Below are positions 61,565 to 64,000 of a stretch of 64,000 nucleotides of DNA, piece after piece. Under the pieces are notes generated by a model. The model was given only the letters and a program-made list of their open reading frames with translations, ran no database searches and was not told the origin of the DNA. A program made the translations under genes and the position numbers. Position 1 is the first letter of the stretch, and each line of letters begins with the position of its first letter. Location: contig CAVSME010000001.1 in assembly GCA_963728985.1 (NCBI GenBank), positions 496,001-560,000 on the forward strand. Reading direction: 5' to 3'. This stretch comes from DASXAI01 sp963728985. Its GTDB lineage: Bacteria > Actinomycetota > Acidimicrobiia > Acidimicrobiales > Ilumatobacteraceae.

Positions 61565-61777
61565 GTGGTGACCGGTGACGACCTCGAGCACGACCTCGCG
61601 CACGACTGTCCCCGGTGCGGGCAGGCCGTGCGCCAGCGCTACTACGGGCCGTGCGGGACGTGCCGCGCCGACCTCGCCGACCGCTTCGCGGGGCGGGCGC
61701 GCGAGGTCGAGGTGGCTGACTACGAGCCGAAGGTGAACGTCACCGCCAACGCCGTGGCCATGCGAGACGACGACTGA
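61565..61777 (+). CDS. Small zinc-ribbon protein
   Basis: About 70 residues from GTG 61565 (GTG 61568 is equally possible). Two CxxC knuckles, CPRCGQ and CGTC, form a likely zinc ribbon (HDCPRCGQAVRQRYYGPCGTC). The rest is an acidic tail (VEVADYEPKVNVTANAVAMRDDD). The stop at 61775-61777 abuts the ATG of the hisN-like gene, so it is probably co-transcribed. It may be a small regulatory or scaffold protein; no specific function can be given. Confidence 0.75.
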   Translation: MVTGDDLEHDLAHDCPRCGQAVRQRYYGPCGTCRADLADRFAGRAREVEVADYEPKVNVTANAVAMRDDD

Positions 61778-62539
61778 ATGCTGCCCGACCTCGAGCTGGC
61801 CCTCGAGCTGGCCGACCTGGCCGATGCCGTGACGTTCCCTCGCTTCCGCGCCCGTGACCTGCGTGTCGATCGCAAGAGCGATGCCACCGAGGTGACCGAG
61901 GCCGACCGCGGCGCCGAAGCGGCCGTGCGCCGGGCCCTGGCCAGCGCCCGTCCCGACCACGCCGTGCTGGGCGAGGAGGAGGGCCTCATCGGGCCGGCCG
62001 ACGCCCGCTTCCGCTGGGTCATCGACCCGATCGACGGTACGTCCAACTACGTCCGCCACGTCCCCATCTGGGCGTCGCTGCTGGCCCTCATGGACGGCGC
62101 CGACGTCGTGGTCGGCGTGGCCTCGGCGCCGGCGCTCGGGCGGCGGTGGTGGGCGGCACGGGGCGAGGGCGCCTTCGCCGACGGCGAGCCCATCGCCGTA
62201 TCCGGTGTGGCCAGCCTCGACGAGGCCCACCTCGCCCACGCCGGGGTGGGCACGTTCTACGAGTACGGCGGCGGCGACACCCTCGTCGCCCTCACGAGGG
62301 ACGTGTGGCGGTCACGCGGCCTGGGCGACTTCTGGATGCACTGCCTGGTCGCGGAAGGCGCCTTCGACGTCGCTGTCGAGCCCATCGTGTCGCTCTGGGA
62401 TCTCGCCGCCCTCACGGTCATCGTGGAGGAGGCGGGGGGCCGCTTCAGCGACCTCGCCGGCAATCCCGGGCCCGCCGGGGGGTCGGCGCTGTCGTCGAAC
62501 GGCATCCTGCACGACGAGGTGCTGGCCCGCTTCAGGTGA
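61778..62539 (+). CDS. hisN: Inositol-monophosphatase-family phosphatase, probably histidinol-phosphatase HisN
   Basis: 253 residues. The Mg2+ motifs are VLGEEEGLIG, WVIDPIDGTSNYVRHVPIWASLLALM and the C-terminal WDLAALTVIVEEAGGRFSDL. The second conserved Asp/Glu set and the DPIDGT loop are intact, so it should be active. The 'RKSDATEVTEADRGAEAAVRRAL' start and the 'RGLGDFWMHCLVAEGAFDVAVEP' stretch fit actinobacterial HisN-type histidinol-phosphatases better than inositol phosphatases, but substrate assignment within this family is uncertain. It converges with kynU (eight-base overlap). Confidence 0.82.
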   Translation: MLPDLELALELADLADAVTFPRFRARDLRVDRKSDATEVTEADRGAEAAVRRALASARPDHAVLGEEEGLIGPADARFRWVIDPIDGTSNYVRHVPIWASLLALMDGADVVVGVASAPALGRRWWAARGEGAFADGEPIAVSGVASLDEAHLAHAGVGTFYEYGGGDTLVALTRDVWRSRGLGDFWMHCLVAEGAFDVAVEPIVSLWDLAALTVIVEEAGGRFSDLAGNPGPAGGSALSSNGILHDEVLARFR

Positions 62540-63725
62540 CGGCGGCCCGCCGCCGGTGCGCGGCGGTGTCCCACTCGGCCGCACCCATCACCGCCACCAG
62601 GCGGTCGGCGGCGTCCCACACGTCGACGAAGCGCGTGTAGAGCGGGCCGAAGCCGAACCGCAGGAGGTCGGGCTCGCGGAAGTCACCGATCACCCGGCGA
62701 TCGATGAGCGCCTGCACGACGGCGTAGCCATCCGGATGAGCGAGGCACACCTGCCCGCCACGATCGGCCGCCGCCGCCGGCGACACCAGCGCGAACGCGC
62801 CGGCCAGCCGGTCGGCCACGAGGTCGATGAACAGCGCCGTGAGGGCCATGCTCTTCGCTCTCACCTCGGCCAACGACACGCCGTCATACGCGTCGAGGGC
62901 GGCCTCCAGCGCCGCCATGGACACGATCGGCGGCGTGCCCGCCAGCAGCCGCCCGATCCCGGGCGCCGGCTCGTAGTCGGGGGCCATGGCGAAGGGTTGC
63001 GCGTGCCCCAACCACCCGGCGAGTGGCTGGCGCGCCGCCTCCTGGTGGCGCCGGGCGACGTAGGCGAACGCCGGCGCGCCCGGTCCCCCGTTGAGGTACT
63101 TGTAGGTGCAACCAACGGCGAAATCCACATCGGCGCCGTCCAGGTCGACAGGCACGACGCCGACGGAGTGGGAGAGGTCCCACAGCACGAGGGCGCCCGC
63201 CTCGTGCGCCGCCGCCGTGAGTGCGTTGAGGTCGTGCAGCCGGCCGCTCTGGTAGTTCACGTGGCTGCGCACCACGACGCCGACGTCAGGGCCGAGGGTG
63301 CGGGCCACCGAGGCGCCGGCCACCGACCCGACGATGTAGCGATCGGTGGGGAAGTCGTCGGCGTCGATCAGCACCTGGGGCCGATCCGGCCGCAGCGCAC
63401 GCGCCACCACCAGGAGCTTGTAGAGGTTGACCGAGGTGGAGTCGCACACCACCACCTGGCCCGGCGCCGCGCCCACCAGCGCGCCGATGCGGTCGCCGAG
63501 GCGCGCCGGCGCCTCCCACCAGCCGTTGGTGTTCCAGGAGCGGATGAGGTCGACGCCCCACTCCTGCTCCACGGTGCGGGCCACCGCGGCGGGCACCCCG
63601 ACGGGCAACGCGCCGAGCGAGTTGCCGTCGAGGTAGATCAGCCCGTCAGGGATGCGGAAGCGGGCGCGCAGGCCCGCCAGCGGGTCGGCAGCGTCGAGAT
63701 CGAGGGCCTCGTGGCGCTCAGTCAC
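62532..63725 (-). CDS. kynU: Kynureninase
   Basis: 397 residues. Motifs: YLDGNSLGALP near the N-terminus, WGVDLIRSWNTNGWWEAPARLGDRIGALVGAAPGQVVVCDSTSVNLYKLL, VRSHVNYQSGRLHDL, LVLWDLSHSVGVVPVDLDGADVDFAVGCTYKYLNGGPGAPAF (PLP lysine in TYKYLN) and DLLRFGFGPLYTRFVDVWDA. It is a fold-type I PLP enzyme cutting kynurenine to anthranilate and alanine in tryptophan breakdown. The start overlaps the end of the upstream thiolase gene by eight bases, so they may be co-transcribed. Other kynurenine-pathway genes are not in the window. Confidence 0.94.
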   Translation of the reverse strand: MTERHEALDLDAADPLAGLRARFRIPDGLIYLDGNSLGALPVGVPAAVARTVEQEWGVDLIRSWNTNGWWEAPARLGDRIGALVGAAPGQVVVCDSTSVNLYKLLVVARALRPDRPQVLIDADDFPTDRYIVGSVAGASVARTLGPDVGVVVRSHVNYQSGRLHDLNALTAAAHEAGALVLWDLSHSVGVVPVDLDGADVDFAVGCTYKYLNGGPGAPAFAYVARRHQEAARQPLAGWLGHAQPFAMAPDYEPAPGIGRLLAGTPPIVSMAALEAALDAYDGVSLAEVRAKSMALTALFIDLVADRLAGAFALVSPAAAADRGGQVCLAHPDGYAVVQALIDRRVIGDFREPDLLRFGFGPLYTRFVDVWDAADRLVAVMGAAEWDTAAHRRRAAVT

Positions 63726-64000
63726 GCTCCGAGCCGACGACCGACACGAAGCTCACGCACGCGCCCGGCGCGCCGCCGAGGTTGTGGGTGAGGGCCTTCG
63801 TCTTGCCGGCGGCGACGCTGGCGATCTGGCGCTCGGCCGGGGCCTCACGACGCAGCTGCAGCCACGCCTCGAACAGCATGCGCAGACCGGAGGCGCCGAT
63901 CGGGTGGCCGAACGACTTCAGGCCGCCGTCGGGGTTGACCGGCAGCTCACCGTCGAGATCGAACGTGCCGGCCAGGACTTCCTTCCAGCCCATGCCCCGC
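63718..64000 (-). CDS. Acetyl-CoA acetyltransferase/thiolase, C-terminal part (partial)
   Basis: About 93 residues; the start is beyond the window. The thiolase C-terminal motifs are clear: LPVNPDGGLKSFGHPIGASGLRMLFEAW, with the active-site His in GHPIGASG, and ALTHNLGGAPGACVSFVSVVG, with the reactive Cys in GGAPGAC. The NLGGAPG(A)C ending places it with acyl-CoA thiolases that often lie beside DUF35 proteins (SCP-x/steroid-type) rather than with biosynthetic PhaA-type enzymes; which one cannot be told from this part. Confidence 0.88.
   Translation of the reverse strand, partial: RGMGWKEVLAGTFDLDGELPVNPDGGLKSFGHPIGASGLRMLFEAWLQLRREAPAERQIASVAAGKTKALTHNLGGAPGACVSFVSVVGSERD

Noticed and set aside
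1..64000. CRISPR arrays, rRNA, insertion sequences or prophage genes
   Set aside because: No regularly spaced repeats, transposase/integrase motifs or phage structural genes were seen on either strand.

Overview
The window is high-GC DNA with dense, mostly bidirectional gene packing, many GTG starts and ATGA/GTGA overlaps. It carries an F420-type (luciferase-like) oxidoreductase, a mycofactocin-type SDR, a 13E12-family HNH gene with an actinobacterial LexA box, and a galU-moeA block beside a Ruc-like gene as in Mycobacterium. Together these point to an actinobacterium, most likely of the class Acidimicrobiia. The class is an inference from gene content, not from a marker gene. No plasmid, phage, insertion sequence or CRISPR array was seen.

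Layout. 1-6551: end of a metal ABC transporter (two permeases), a two-component system, and a SHOCT/ABC ATPase/FtsX-type permease operon. 6567-11410: a serine beta-lactamase-like hydrolase, an LPXTG-type surface protein and a secreted CAP-domain protein. 11476-14087: a possible redox island (two-repeat lipoprotein, cupredoxin, DUF6529-like membrane protein, ferritin-like protein). 14212-17093: a translationally coupled four-gene operon (PIG-L deacetylase, NodS-like methyltransferase, family-2 glycosyltransferase, short acyl-CoA dehydrogenase). 18023-25998: F420-type oxidoreductase, ClC channel, mycofactocin-type SDR, MoxR ATPase plus VWA protein, VOC protein, HpaB-type flavin hydroxylase and another SDR. 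26138-30236: NYN RNase-like protein, glyoxalase-like protein, an M14 peptidase with an injection-system-like N-terminal motif, and tRNA-Ala(CGC). 30268-37809: molybdenum cofactor genes moaC, moaA and moeA with galU. 37868-39752: a perfect CIRCE operator, a cysteine-free Ruc-like protein, mtnP and a SAF protein. 39749-51139: a PHP phosphoesterase and three tandem giant secreted beta-propeller proteins. 51174-64000: SOS-regulated HNH protein, tldD/tldE, a thioesterase, a PAP2 enzyme, a second LPXTG protein, dxs, a nuclease-like gene flanked by inverted palindromic repeats, hisN-like, kynU and a partial thiolase.

Three themes stand out. First, five large secreted proteins share a roughly 120-residue C-terminal module with an 'R-[VL]-[LF]-D-[TS]-R' signature, each in about three copies. 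Second, a nested palindrome of 70-80 bases occurs three times; two copies in opposite orientation bracket the nuclease-like gene. Third, the Ruc-like chaperone gene keeps its heat-shock operator and disordered tail but has lost every zinc-ribbon cysteine.

Caution: seven genes carry nine apparent frameshifts. Every one is resolved by removing exactly one base, mostly from a short G/C run. This looks like a systematic insertion error in the assembly. The affected genes are annotated as intact CDS with the shift noted.
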